From: UBA4416 sp031539425
GTDB taxonomy: Bacteria > Bacteroidota > Bacteroidia > B-17B0 > Aurantibacillaceae
Direction: 5' to 3'
Assembly (NCBI GenBank): GCA_031539425.1
Contig: JAVKLI010000067.1
Span: forward strand, 1 to 16,365
Length of the DNA: 16,365 bases
Shown: positions 8,133 to 15,407 of the stretch, piece by piece
Numbering within the stretch: the first letter of the stretch is position 1
How the letters are laid out: each line of letters opens with the position of its first letter
The notes under the pieces: model-generated
Seen by the model: the letters and a program-made list of their open reading frames with translations, nothing else
Databases searched by the model: none
What the model was told of the DNA's origin: nothing
Position numbers and translations under genes: made by a program

Positions 8133-8245
8133 TCCTCATTACCACAGACTCCAATAAAATTTACTGTACCAAGCTAAAAGAAGGCTTGTATATACCTAAA
8201 CATGAAGTGTTCACATGGATGCTAACAAGTAATACAGCTCACTAG
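8126..8245 (+). other. Intergenic stretch with a short open frame, possible gene relic
   Basis: The gap 8133-8424 has no complete gene. Its first part has one open frame (40 codons to a TAG at 8243) without a usable start, encoding a plausible mixed sequence including K-I-Y-C-T-K-L-K-E-G-L-Y-I-P-K-H-E-V. The base mix is a little less A/T-rich than typical spacers here. It could be the tail of a decayed gene, or chance. I do not recognise the peptide. The rest of the gap holds a possible promoter for the next gene and nothing else I can name. Confidence 0.2.
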
Positions 8246-8382
8246 TATTTAAAGTTTTAATTATGTGTGTTGGTAGAACATAAGCATGTGGACTTATTTT
8301 GTTAGGACTATTTATTAGCCCTATTACATTTGTTAATAAAAATATTTTGTTGATTGTTAATAATACTTTCAATTAATAAAAT

Positions 8383-8390
8383 TAATTTTG
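8383..8390 (+). promoter_or_regulatory. Possible -7 promoter element for the TPR gene
   Basis: TAATTTTG matches the Bacteroidota -7 consensus TAnnTTTG. It lies 34 bases upstream of the ATG at 8425. TTG triplets upstream (8350-8352, 8354-8356) are spaced farther away than the usual 17-23 bases, so the -33 element is doubtful. Confidence 0.35.
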
Positions 8391-8424
8391 AACAAACTCT
8401 CTTTACATTATATATTTTTTGGAT

Positions 8425-9483
8425 ATGAAAAAAATAGGATTAATTATTTTATTACTAGTTTCTTTAGTTTCTCAAGCTCAAGATTTTGAAGACACTGAAA
8501 CTAAAACTAAAACTGAAAACAAAGATTTAATAGCCTGTTCAGCAGGAATAACTTTATTAGATTCTAATAAAATTGAAATGGCTATAAAAGAATTTAACAA
8601 AGTTATATTTAATAATCCTAATAATATTTATGCTCATGAAAAATTAGGGGAAATTTATTTAACGTTGCAAAAAAACAGAAAAGCAAAAAAACATATTTGG
8701 AAAGCCTTAGAAATTGATATAACAAACATTGAAGGTTTAAGCCTAAAAATAAGATACCTCATTCAAGTACAATCCTATCAAGATGCTAAAAAAATATTAG
8801 ATACCTTAATTATATCACAGAATAAAAATTATTATTTACTTTATATACGAGCTCAATTTTTAGCGCACGAAAAAAAATATAAAGAAGCAGTTTCATTTTG
8901 TGATAAAGCACTTGTTGGGAACCCAGATTTTATTGACGCACTAATATTACGATCTAAAATTAAAGTAGAGCTTTTAGAGCCAATAAGTGCTTTTAAAACA
9001 GTGTCAAAAGCGATAGAGGTTATGAAAGGTAAAAAAAATAATTTGGAGGCGTATAAAATTAGAGCACGCATTCAATATGATATGGGGCAATATGAGCTTG
9101 CTATTAAAGATTGGGATGTTTGTATTAAAAAGAACCCTTTAATAGAAGAGTCTAGATTAGCAAGAGCCTTGTGTAATATTGCTTTAAATAAAATGGAAGC
9201 TGCTATTAAAGATTTGGATACAACAATTATTTTAAATAAAAAAAATTATAACGCTTTTAATTATAGAGGTGTTGCTAAAAGTGCAATAAATAAAGATAAA
9301 GAAGCCATGCAAGATTATAATCAATCAATTAAATTAAATAAATCAAACGCTTCTGCCTATATAAATAGAGCAGCCTTAAAACATGCAACTAAAGATGCTA
9401 AAGGTGGGTGCGATGATTTGCTACGTGCAGAAAAATTTAATAATACTAAAGCTGTTGATTTATATAATATACATTGTAGATAA
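8425..9483 (+). CDS. Exported TPR-repeat protein
   Basis: The protein is 352 aa from the ATG at 8425. An upstream in-frame TTG at 8419 adds only two residues and is less likely. The first 19 residues are a Sec signal peptide ending S-Q-A-Q, the typical Bacteroidota cleavage context. The remainder is a series of roughly 34-residue helical TPR repeats, for example A-I-K-E-F-N-K-V-I-F-N-N-P-N-N near residues 48-62 and D-Y-N-Q-S-I-K-L-N-K-S-N-A near 300-312. There is no lipobox and no other domain, so it is probably periplasmic or secreted and mediates protein-protein contacts. The specific partner is unknown. It converges with the FKBP gene, only 6 bases separating the two stops. Confidence 0.82.
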   Translation: MKKIGLIILLLVSLVSQAQDFEDTETKTKTENKDLIACSAGITLLDSNKIEMAIKEFNKVIFNNPNNIYAHEKLGEIYLTLQKNRKAKKHIWKALEIDITNIEGLSLKIRYLIQVQSYQDAKKILDTLIISQNKNYYLLYIRAQFLAHEKKYKEAVSFCDKALVGNPDFIDALILRSKIKVELLEPISAFKTVSKAIEVMKGKKNNLEAYKIRARIQYDMGQYELAIKDWDVCIKKNPLIEESRLARALCNIALNKMEAAIKDLDTTIILNKKNYNAFNYRGVAKSAINKDKEAMQDYNQSIKLNKSNASAYINRAALKHATKDAKGGCDDLLRAEKFNNTKAVDLYNIHCR

Positions 9484-9489
9484 TTTTTT

Positions 9490-10029
9490 CTATTCTACTT
9501 TTAAAATATCAACAATATAAATAATAGGCGCTAAAGGCGGAATTTTTTCCTCATCCCCCATTAACCCATGCGCTAAATAAGATGGAATTAATATAATGGC
9601 TTGTTCATTTGATTTTAAAAATTGTAATGCCATTTGTAACCCCGATTCAGATTCACTATGATTTACTGTAATAGAAAGAGGAGAATCAAATGTTTGATAA
9701 CAAATTTTACTGTCAAGTAGTGCTAATGTATAATTCATAGTTACTACTGAGCCACTTTTAATTATTTTTTTATCATTTGATTTTTTAATGATATAATATC
9801 TAATACCACTTTGAGTAACTACAAAAGGTATTTGATGTGTTTTTTGAAAACTATCAAATGCCTCTATTTCTTGTTGTATAATTTCTATATTTGATTTTAT
9901 TAAAATTTGATCAACATTTTTTTTTAATAAAGGCTTAGGTTTTGTTAACTCAGTATTATTCTTTCTTTCACAAGAAGTAATAATAATACAAATAATAATA
10001 ATAAAATTAAATGCGTTTTTGCGTTTCAT
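9490..10029 (-). CDS. FKBP-type peptidyl-prolyl isomerase lipoprotein, GldI-like
   Basis: The 179-aa product has a lipoprotein signal with lipobox I-T-S-C (Cys20). After a charged linker it carries one FKBP domain (about residues 75-179): G-S-V-V-T-M-N-Y-T-L-A-L-L at its start, then A-I-I-L-I-P-S-Y-L-A-H-G-L and I-P-P-L-A-P-I-I-Y-I-V-D-I-L at its end, the classic C-terminal FKBP strand. The A-H-G-L-M-G-D-E-E-K-I-P stretch and overall layout resemble the gliding-motility lipoprotein GldI of flavobacteria, but no other gld genes are in the window, so I give no symbol. It would catalyse proline cis-trans isomerisation in envelope proteins. Its start lies inside the end of tatA, with a 23-base overlap that suggests translational coupling. 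Confidence 0.82.
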   Translation of the reverse strand: MKRKNAFNFIIIICIIITSCERKNNTELTKPKPLLKKNVDQILIKSNIEIIQQEIEAFDSFQKTHQIPFVVTQSGIRYYIIKKSNDKKIIKSGSVVTMNYTLALLDSKICYQTFDSPLSITVNHSESESGLQMALQFLKSNEQAIILIPSYLAHGLMGDEEKIPPLAPIIYIVDILKVE

Positions 10030-10282
10030 TTTTATTCATTTCATCAAAATTTGTAACATCTTGCATTTGCTCATGAACTGTATTTGTAATAGAATTAGCG
10101 TGCGTTTGAATATCTTTTTGTAAATCTTCGCTAGCATTTTTAAACTCTCTAATTCCTTTACCTAAAGCTTTAGCAAATTGAGGCACGCCCTTCCCACCAA
10201 ATAAAAGTAAAACTACTAATAGTATTAATATAATTTCACCACCACCTAAATTTAAAAACAATGTAAACATGCTTACTATCAT
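10007..10282 (-). CDS. tatA: Twin-arginine translocase subunit TatA/E
   Basis: The 91-aa protein has the TatA/Hcf106 plan: a short periplasmic N-terminus, one membrane helix (I-I-L-I-L-L-V-V-L-L-L-F near residues 17-28), the F-G hinge with G-G-K, and an amphipathic helix V-P-Q-F-A-K-A-L-G-K-G-I-R-E-F-K containing the conserved P and G-x-x-x-R-E-F. A charged, variable C-terminal tail follows. It forms the protein-conducting oligomer of the Tat pathway for folded, often cofactor-bearing proteins. No tatC is in this window, and tatA away from tatC is common in Bacteroidota. M5 (start at 10270) is an alternative start and would leave 87 aa. A clear promoter precedes it and it overlaps the FKBP gene, so the two form an operon. 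Confidence 0.9.
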   Translation of the reverse strand: MIVSMFTLFLNLGGGEIILILLVVLLLFGGKGVPQFAKALGKGIREFKNASEDLQKDIQTHANSITNTVHEQMQDVTNFDEMNKNETQKRI

Positions 10283-10327
10283 TTTAGAGTATATGTTTTT
10301 ATAGAATTTTGCATTTTATTGACTTAC

Positions 10328-10358
10328 CAAAAGTATTTGACGCTTTAAATTTACAAAA
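10328..10358 (-). promoter_or_regulatory. Bacteroidota-type promoter of tatA-FKBP
   Basis: On the minus strand TTTTG (plus 10354-10358) is followed by an 18-base spacer and TACTTTTG (10328-10335). This is an exact match to the -7 consensus TAnnTTTG with a -33 TTG at the usual spacing. Transcription would start near 10320, leaving roughly a 40-base leader before the tatA ATG. Confidence 0.62.
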
Positions 10359-10438
10359 CCTAAGCATAAAATTTAGATTATTTTTTAACTAGTACTTATA
10401 ATATCATTTAATTAAAACTCTTTCTCAGAATTTAAATA

Positions 10439-11380
10439 CTATTTAATTCCTACCTTTCTTTCTTCCTGCCTGTTTGGATAAATTCCCTGTTTCAAAATCA
10501 TTGCCTGTCCAATAGGACCAGCAATAAAGGTTTCTAATCCTTTACTTAAAGAAAAATCACCCCCTCTGCGGTAAACGTATAATGACTTAATATACGGATA
10601 GCGGCGTAAGGCAATATTTGATACATCTGGAAAATATGCCTGCGTATCATTTGCGTTAGCTATTGCTAAAATTTTAATGTATTTTAATATGTTTTTAACT
10701 CTAACACTTGCCGTTTCACTTAACCAAGCATAATCACAAATGCCAATACAATTTTCATTTTGTTGTAATATTAATAATAAACTATCTATGCACTTTGCAT
10801 TAAAGCAATTATAGATATGTTTGGTTTTAGCTATTGAGTCTCTTAAAAAATAAGCATTTGAAGTTTTAGAGTTTTCTAAATAAAAAAAATACTTATGAGA
10901 TAATTTATTTTGATTTTTTAATATTGTAACAATATCTTCATTAAATAAAAAATCAGTTTCAAAACTTTTATTTGCAATAAAAATAACGGCACTACAACCC
11001 ACTTTAGAGCCTTGAACGGTAATATTATTTTGAGTAAATTTATTTAACTCTTGTGTGGTTAATCCTCTTGATATTAAAATGGCTTGACATGTATTGTTAA
11101 ATAAATTTTGAATACAAATATTATCCGGAAAGGTTTTGGTAACAAAATTGGCATTTGGGTACGTTTCTTTAAAAGTATATAATTGGGTTTGCATAATGTG
11201 CTTCAATCCATCTTCATAGTTAATTTCTAGAGTTCCAGATGTTGGGGTATTTTTGGTTCTCAAATCGTCATCTAAACCACAATTATTAAATAATAAAAGG
11301 CATCCTAAAACACAAAAAAAATAATGTAGATTTATTTTTATATTAATGTGCGTCAATTTTATTTCAATTTTTAATTTCAT
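10439..11380 (-). CDS. PstS-like substrate-binding lipoprotein
   Basis: The 313-aa protein has a basic N-region and a hydrophobic stretch ending L-L-L-F-N-N-C-G. Cys34 is the likely lipidated residue, and V-L-G-C (Cys27) is an alternative. The rest resembles periplasmic phosphate-binding (PBP-like) proteins: an early S-G-T-L-E-I segment, Q-A-I-L-I-S-R-G-L-T-T-Q-E near the middle of the first lobe, a second lobe with S-N-I-A-L-R-R-Y-P-Y, and a C-terminal F-I-A-G-P-I-G-Q-A-M-I-L-K-Q-G. That closing motif is typical of Bacteroidota PstS-family lipoproteins, which often occur without pstCAB as here. It may bind phosphate or a related oxyanion, or have another envelope role. It is divergent from ruvX with a 60-base spacer and stands 156 bases before tatA on the same strand. 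Confidence 0.75.
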   Translation of the reverse strand: MKLKIEIKLTHINIKINLHYFFCVLGCLLLFNNCGLDDDLRTKNTPTSGTLEINYEDGLKHIMQTQLYTFKETYPNANFVTKTFPDNICIQNLFNNTCQAILISRGLTTQELNKFTQNNITVQGSKVGCSAVIFIANKSFETDFLFNEDIVTILKNQNKLSHKYFFYLENSKTSNAYFLRDSIAKTKHIYNCFNAKCIDSLLLILQQNENCIGICDYAWLSETASVRVKNILKYIKILAIANANDTQAYFPDVSNIALRRYPYIKSLYVYRRGGDFSLSKGLETFIAGPIGQAMILKQGIYPNRQEERKVGIK

Positions 11381-11440
11381 AAAATTATAAAAAATGATGT
11401 ATTAAAATATGTTTATTTTTATCACAATCAATATCAAAAC

Positions 11441-11863
11441 ATGAGTAGAATACTTGCAATAGATTACGGAACTAAAAGAGTAGGAATAGCTGTAACTGAT
11501 ACACTTCAAATCATTGCAACCGGATTAACAACGGTACATAGTAAAGATATTTTAACCTATTTAAAATTATACTTAGAAAAAGAAATTGTAGAACGCATAG
11601 TAATTGGCTATCCAATAAGCCTACAAAATACAGCTACAGAGATGACCAAGCAGGTTGATCAATTTAAAAAACAACTACAAAAACAATTTCCTTTAGTGCA
11701 AATTGAACTTTTTGATGAACGCTACACATCTGTAATTGCACATCAAACCTTATTGATGAGTGGGGTATCTAAAAAAGCAAGAGCAGATAAAAACACCATA
11801 GATATGATTAGTGCCACTATATTACTTCAAAATTATTTATCACTTTTACAATATAAAAAATGA
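11441..11863 (+). CDS. ruvX: Holliday-junction resolvase-like / pre-16S rRNA nuclease RuvX (YqgF)
   Basis: The 140-aa RNase H-like protein begins I-L-A-I-D-Y-G-T-K-R-V-G-I-A (residues 4-17), containing the first catalytic Asp. It continues with V-I-G-Y-P at the second strand, D-E-R-Y-T-S in the middle, and a C-terminal D-M-I-S-A-T-I-L-L-Q helix with the last acidic residue. Length and motif order match the YqgF/RuvX family. In E. coli YqgF trims the 5' end of 16S rRNA precursor; a junction-resolvase activity has also been proposed for the family. It is the first gene of a five-gene compact run and shares ATGA (4 bases) with the next gene. Confidence 0.93.
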   Translation: MSRILAIDYGTKRVGIAVTDTLQIIATGLTTVHSKDILTYLKLYLEKEIVERIVIGYPISLQNTATEMTKQVDQFKKQLQKQFPLVQIELFDERYTSVIAHQTLLMSGVSKKARADKNTIDMISATILLQNYLSLLQYKK

Positions 11864-12279
11864 AAAATAAATTTTTAATTACCGGTATTTTTGGTGCTTT
11901 AGCAGTAATCTTAGGTGCTTTTGGAGCACATTATTTAAAAAATAAAATTACCTTAGGTGGCTTTACGCAAAGCCAATTAGATACTTATCATACCGCTGTT
12001 AACTATCACTTTATTCATACGCTAGCTATGACATTTGTAATGTTGTTATTAAAACTTGAAACACAAAATAAATTCATAAACTGGTCGTTTAATTTATTTT
12101 TATTAGGAATAATTTTGTTTTCTGGTTCTTTATATTTACTTAGTTTACAAGATTTGTTTGCCATATCATCAATATCAAAAATTATAGGTCCAATAACACC
12201 CATAGGCGGATTAATGTTTATTTTAGGCTGGTTATTTTTAGCAATAAGTCAATATCATAAATCACAATATGGCAAGTAA
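11860..12279 (+). CDS. DUF423 (YgdD/TMEM256-like) membrane protein
   Basis: The 139-aa integral membrane protein has four predicted helices. It shows the DUF423 signature: G-A-L-A-V-I-L-G-A-F-G-A-H in helix 1, T-Y-H-T-A-V-N-Y-H-F-I-H-T-L-A after it, then a G-x-x-L-F-S-G-S-L-Y-L-L helix and a final I-G-P-I-T-P-I-G-G-L helix. The family is widespread and its biochemical role is unknown. Its ATG overlaps the ruvX stop by 4 bases and its end overlaps the aroC start by 11 bases, so it is almost certainly translated from the same transcript. The association with ruvX and aroC is probably only genomic compaction. Confidence 0.92.
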   Translation: MKNKFLITGIFGALAVILGAFGAHYLKNKITLGGFTQSQLDTYHTAVNYHFIHTLAMTFVMLLLKLETQNKFINWSFNLFLLGIILFSGSLYLLSLQDLFAISSISKIIGPITPIGGLMFILGWLFLAISQYHKSQYGK

Positions 12280-13348
12280 TTCTATTGGAACTATATTTAA
12301 GTTAACCACCTTTGGAGAGAGCCATGGCACCCATATTGGCGGTATTATTGATGGCTGCCCCGCAGGTGTTAATTTTGATATTGAACTTATTAAAAATGAT
12401 TTAAAAAAAAGAAAAACCAATCAATCATCTATTACATCCAGTAGAAATGAAGATGATGATGTGCAAATTTTATCTGGAGTATTTCAAAATCAAACAACTG
12501 GTCATCCCATAGGGTTTATAATACCTAATAAAGACGCTCAATCTAACGATTATGATAATTTAAAAAACAGCTACCGTCCATCCCATGCAGATTATACCTA
12601 TCAACAAAAATATGATATAAGGGATTACAGAGGTGGTGGAAGAAGTAGCGCAAGAGAAACCGCCAATTGGATTGTAGGAGGCGCCATTGCAAAAATGATT
12701 TTACAACAAATAAATATTCAAATAACAGCCTTTGTAAATAAAGTAGGTAACATTCAAGTTAATAAAAAATATACCGAACTCAATTTAAACAATATTTACA
12801 ACTCCCCTATTAGATGCCCAGATGAAGCAATCGCTCAAAGCATGTTGCAATTAATTGACACAATACAACAGAAAGGAGATACATTAGGAGGCGTTATTTT
12901 ATGTGTGGCACAAAATGTGCCTGTTGGAATTGGAGAGCCTATTTTTGAAAAATTACAAGCACAATTAGCACATGCCATGTTGAGCATTAATACTGTAAAA
13001 GGTATAGAATTTGGGGAAGGATTTAATATTACCAATTTAAAAGGCTCTGAAGCCAATGATGAATTTCATATACTAAACGATAGAATTTTAACTAAAACCA
13101 ATAACAGTGGTGGTATGCAAGGAGGTATTAGCAATGGGGCAGATATAGTATTTAAAGTAGCCTTTAAGCCTGTATCTTCTATTAAACAAACCCAGCAAAC
13201 AGTTACAATGCAAGGTGAAAAAAACACTATTGAAATAAATGGCAGGCACGATGCCTGCGTGTTGCCAAGAGCGGTACCTATTGTAGAGGCTTTAACCGCA
13301 ATAGTATTAGCCGATTTATATTTAAAAAATAAAAATTCAAAAATTTAA
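12269..13348 (+). CDS. aroC: Chorismate synthase
   Basis: The 359-aa product is the normal length for AroC, which converts 5-enolpyruvylshikimate-3-phosphate to chorismate using reduced FMN, the last common step of the shikimate pathway. All signatures are present: F-G-E-S-H-G near residues 15-20, Y-R-P-S-H-A-D-Y-T-Y near 105-114, D-Y-R-G-G-G-R-S-S-A-R-E-T (about 122-134), S-G-G-M-Q-G-G-I-S-N-G near 282-292 and G-R-H-D-A-C-V-L-P-R-A near 324-334. The start gives the conventional N-terminus (M-A-S-N-S-I-G-T-I-F) and overlaps DUF423 by 11 bases. No other shikimate genes are in the window. Confidence 0.97.
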   Translation: MASNSIGTIFKLTTFGESHGTHIGGIIDGCPAGVNFDIELIKNDLKKRKTNQSSITSSRNEDDDVQILSGVFQNQTTGHPIGFIIPNKDAQSNDYDNLKNSYRPSHADYTYQQKYDIRDYRGGGRSSARETANWIVGGAIAKMILQQINIQITAFVNKVGNIQVNKKYTELNLNNIYNSPIRCPDEAIAQSMLQLIDTIQQKGDTLGGVILCVAQNVPVGIGEPIFEKLQAQLAHAMLSINTVKGIEFGEGFNITNLKGSEANDEFHILNDRILTKTNNSGGMQGGISNGADIVFKVAFKPVSSIKQTQQTVTMQGEKNTIEINGRHDACVLPRAVPIVEALTAIVLADLYLKNKNSKI

Positions 13349-13354
13349 AATTCA

Positions 13355-14698
13355 ATGATGTTTCAATCTAAAAACAAACTTATTTACTTTATAATTGGAG
13401 CCATGCTACTTGGTTGCATTATTGGGTATATTATAAATAAAAGCATTACTTCTGTAACCATTGATGTTCCTCAAACCTATTTAACAAACATTTCAAAAGG
13501 AAATTTAGAAATTAAAAATCAATTAATAACACATCTTAATAATCAACATCTTATTGCTGTTAAAGAAAAACAAAAATCAATAGCGTCTTATTTTTCATTG
13601 CTTAGCGATATTTTTTTACGATTAATTAAAATGATTTTAGCCCCATTGGTATTTTCTGTACTAGTAATGGGCGTAATACATGTAGGCGATTTTAAATCAG
13701 TAGGCAGAATTGGAACAAAAACCCTGGTGTACTTTACCAGTGCCACACTAGTAGCACTAATGCTGGGCTTGGTAATTGTAAATGTTTTTAAACCAGGTAA
13801 GGTTATGAAAATGGAATTACCAGCAGAAGTATCTACAGGAGTAAACCCAAATGCTCAAAATGCAAAAAATTTTATTGCTCACATTATACCCGACAGCATT
13901 ATAAAAGCCATGGCAGAAAATGATATATTGCCAATAGTAATATTTGCACTATTTTTTGGTATTGCTGCCGCATCGGTTGGTAATTCTAGTAAAACCATAA
14001 TTCAAGTAATAGAAAATTTAACTCATATTATGTTTAAAATTACAGGATATGTTATGAAGTTTGCACCAATAGGCGTATTTGGAGCTATTACTGCTGTTAT
14101 TATACAGCAAGGTGTGGGTATATTAAGTGGCTATTTTTATTTAATATTATGCTTTTTTGGAGGCCTATTATTTTTTGTTTTTGTGATATTATATTTAATA
14201 TGCGTGATATGTAAAATCAATTTTTATTCATTACTATCACATATCAAAGAACCTTTATTATTAGCATTTAGCACGGCAAGTTCAGAGAGTGCTATGCCCA
14301 AAACTATAGAACAGTTAGAGAAATTTGGCATCAGCAACCGAATTGTATCCTTTGTGTTACCACTTGGTTATTCATTTAACTTAGATGGCTCTATTATGTA
14401 CATGACTTTTGCTACTGTATTTATTGCACAAGCCTATGGTATTGACATCTCTACAAGCCAACAAATATATATGATGTTAGTTTTATTGATTACCAGTAAA
14501 GGTATGGCTGGTGTGCCACGCGCTTCTTTGGTAGTAATAGCAGGTATGTTAACAATGTTTCACATACCCCAACAGGGGTTGTTGTTATTACTAGCTGTAG
14601 ATCAGCTTTTAGATATGGGTCGTTCAGCCACCAATGTAGTTGGTAATGCTGTGGCAAGTGCTGTAATAGCAAAATGGGAAGGAGAAACATTAAAATGA
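13355..14698 (+). CDS. Dicarboxylate/amino acid:cation symporter (DAACS, GltP/DctA-like)
   Basis: The 447-aa membrane protein has the glutamate-transporter fold. Visible hallmarks are a long N-terminal extramembrane segment after helix 1 (about residues 28-75), K-M-I-L-A-P-L-V-F-S-V-L in helix 2, the serine-rich hairpin S-T-A-S-S-E-S-A-M-P (HP1), F-N-L-D-G-S in helix 7 (the usual N-M-D-G-T site with conservative changes), S-K-G-M-A-G-V-P in HP2, and D-x-L-L-D-M-G-R-S-A-T-N-V-x-G-N in helix 8. It should import acidic amino acids or C4-dicarboxylates with sodium or protons. The helix-8 Arg at the position that favours acidic amino acids in characterised members is hard to assign without alignment. 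It lies 6 bases after aroC and shares 4 bases with rimM. ATGATG gives two possible starts three bases apart. Confidence 0.93.
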   Translation: MMFQSKNKLIYFIIGAMLLGCIIGYIINKSITSVTIDVPQTYLTNISKGNLEIKNQLITHLNNQHLIAVKEKQKSIASYFSLLSDIFLRLIKMILAPLVFSVLVMGVIHVGDFKSVGRIGTKTLVYFTSATLVALMLGLVIVNVFKPGKVMKMELPAEVSTGVNPNAQNAKNFIAHIIPDSIIKAMAENDILPIVIFALFFGIAAASVGNSSKTIIQVIENLTHIMFKITGYVMKFAPIGVFGAITAVIIQQGVGILSGYFYLILCFFGGLLFFVFVILYLICVICKINFYSLLSHIKEPLLLAFSTASSESAMPKTIEQLEKFGISNRIVSFVLPLGYSFNLDGSIMYMTFATVFIAQAYGIDISTSQQIYMMLVLLITSKGMAGVPRASLVVIAGMLTMFHIPQQGLLLLLAVDQLLDMGRSATNVVGNAVASAVIAKWEGETLK

Positions 14699-15198
14699 AA
14701 AAATTAATCCCATTTGCGTATGTTTCAAAAACACATGGCTTAAAAGGCCAACTTCAATTAATTTGTATTGATAAAAAAGAAATTGATTTACCCAACTTTG
14801 AAGTTGCGTTTATAAATCAAAACAACCAACAAACCCCTTATTTTATTGAAGAATGTAGAGCTACAAAATCTGGATATATTATTAAATTAGAAGGTATTCA
14901 ACACTTATCCGAAACCAAAGCATTCATCAATCAAATTGTGTATTGTGATGAAGCATTAATTATTGAAAATAAAAATTTAGAGTTTTTAAATTATCAAGTA
15001 TTCGAACAAACTCATGGTAACATAGGCTACATTGAAGATATAGAAGATAGCACGCACAACGTGCTATTAAGAATAAAACACCCTAGCGGCAAAGAAGTTA
15101 TATTACCTTTTAATGACCAATTTGTTACTTCTATTAATAAAAAAGAAAAACAAATAATTTATAAAGTCCCAGAAGGTTTGATAGAATTATATATATAG
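14695..15198 (+). CDS. rimM: Ribosome maturation factor RimM
   Basis: The 167-aa protein begins M-K-K-L-I-P-F-A-Y-V-S-K-T-H-G-L-K-G-Q-L, matching the RimM N-terminal hallmark (a strand ending in K-x-x-G-x-x-G/K-G-x-L). A C-terminal PRC-barrel region follows: Y-Q-V-F-E, then G-Y-I-E-D-I-E-D, then E-V-I-L-P-F-N-D-Q-F-V. It assists 30S head assembly with ribosomal protein S19. An ATG at 14674 would add seven residues inside the symporter gene. The ATG at 14695 gives the canonical N-terminus and the 4-base ATGA overlap seen elsewhere in this run, so it is preferred. In many Bacteroidota rpsP sits immediately upstream; here a transporter occupies that place. Confidence 0.93.
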   Translation: MKKLIPFAYVSKTHGLKGQLQLICIDKKEIDLPNFEVAFINQNNQQTPYFIEECRATKSGYIIKLEGIQHLSETKAFINQIVYCDEALIIENKNLEFLNYQVFEQTHGNIGYIEDIEDSTHNVLLRIKHPSGKEVILPFNDQFVTSINKKEKQIIYKVPEGLIELYI

Positions 15199-15284
15199 AT
15201 GAAATTGGGTTAGATGCTTCTATTTAATAATTGTTAATATGAATATTTATAGAGGTAAAAGCTTCATTTATTAGTTAAATCTAA
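15199..15284 (+). other. Spacer at the chromosome/prophage-remnant boundary
   Basis: This is an A/T-rich spacer between rimM and the phage remnant. GTTAGAT (15209-15215) and ATCTAAC (15279-15285) form a 7-base inverted repeat spanning the spacer. GCTTC-ATTTA-like words (15216 on and 15261 on) recur as an imperfect direct repeat. Either could be chance in such DNA. No terminator with a convincing stem was seen after rimM. Confidence 0.3.
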
Positions 15285-15407
15285 CTGTGGCGCAAAGAAC
15301 TCACAGATTGGCAAATGGCTCGTTATGCACGCTTTGCCGAAAAACCCAAAACCTATTTGTTACAAGAGTTGTACGAAGATATTATACTCGATGCCCACCT
15401 TACTGCC
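15285..15407 (+). pseudogene. Fragment of Mu-like phage portal protein (DUF935/gp29-like)
   Basis: Read in the frame of TGG at 15288, this stretch encodes about 41 residues: W-R-K-E-L-T-D-W-Q-M-A-R-Y-A-R, then a segment containing K-P-K-T-Y-L-L-Q-E-L-Y-E-D-I-I-L-D-A-H-L-T-A. The pattern of a tryptophan-rich start, proline, E-L-Y-x-D-I-x-L-D-A-H-L-T-A is what I know from the N-terminal part of Mu gp29-like portal proteins (DUF935). An in-frame TAA (15282-15284) closes it upstream and the similarity stops near 15407, so both ends of the gene are gone. Its base mix is C-rich compared with rimM, matching the following phage sequence. The frame differs from that of the MuF sequence downstream. Confidence 0.55.

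Noticed and set aside
8853..9071. Minus-strand open frame inside the TPR gene
   Set aside because: It is a shadow of a well-supported repeat protein, with no recognisable domain.
9470..9510. Bidirectional terminator between the converging TPR and FKBP genes (GTAGA...TCTAC)
   Set aside because: The stem is only 5 base pairs with a 13-base A/T loop, too weak to call.
12835..13056. Minus-strand open frame inside aroC
   Set aside because: It lies fully within a conserved part of chorismate synthase, and its cysteine-rich translation has no family resemblance.
14490..14690. Minus-strand open frame inside the DAACS symporter
   Set aside because: It overlaps the HP2/helix 8 coding region, which is strongly conserved in the plus frame.
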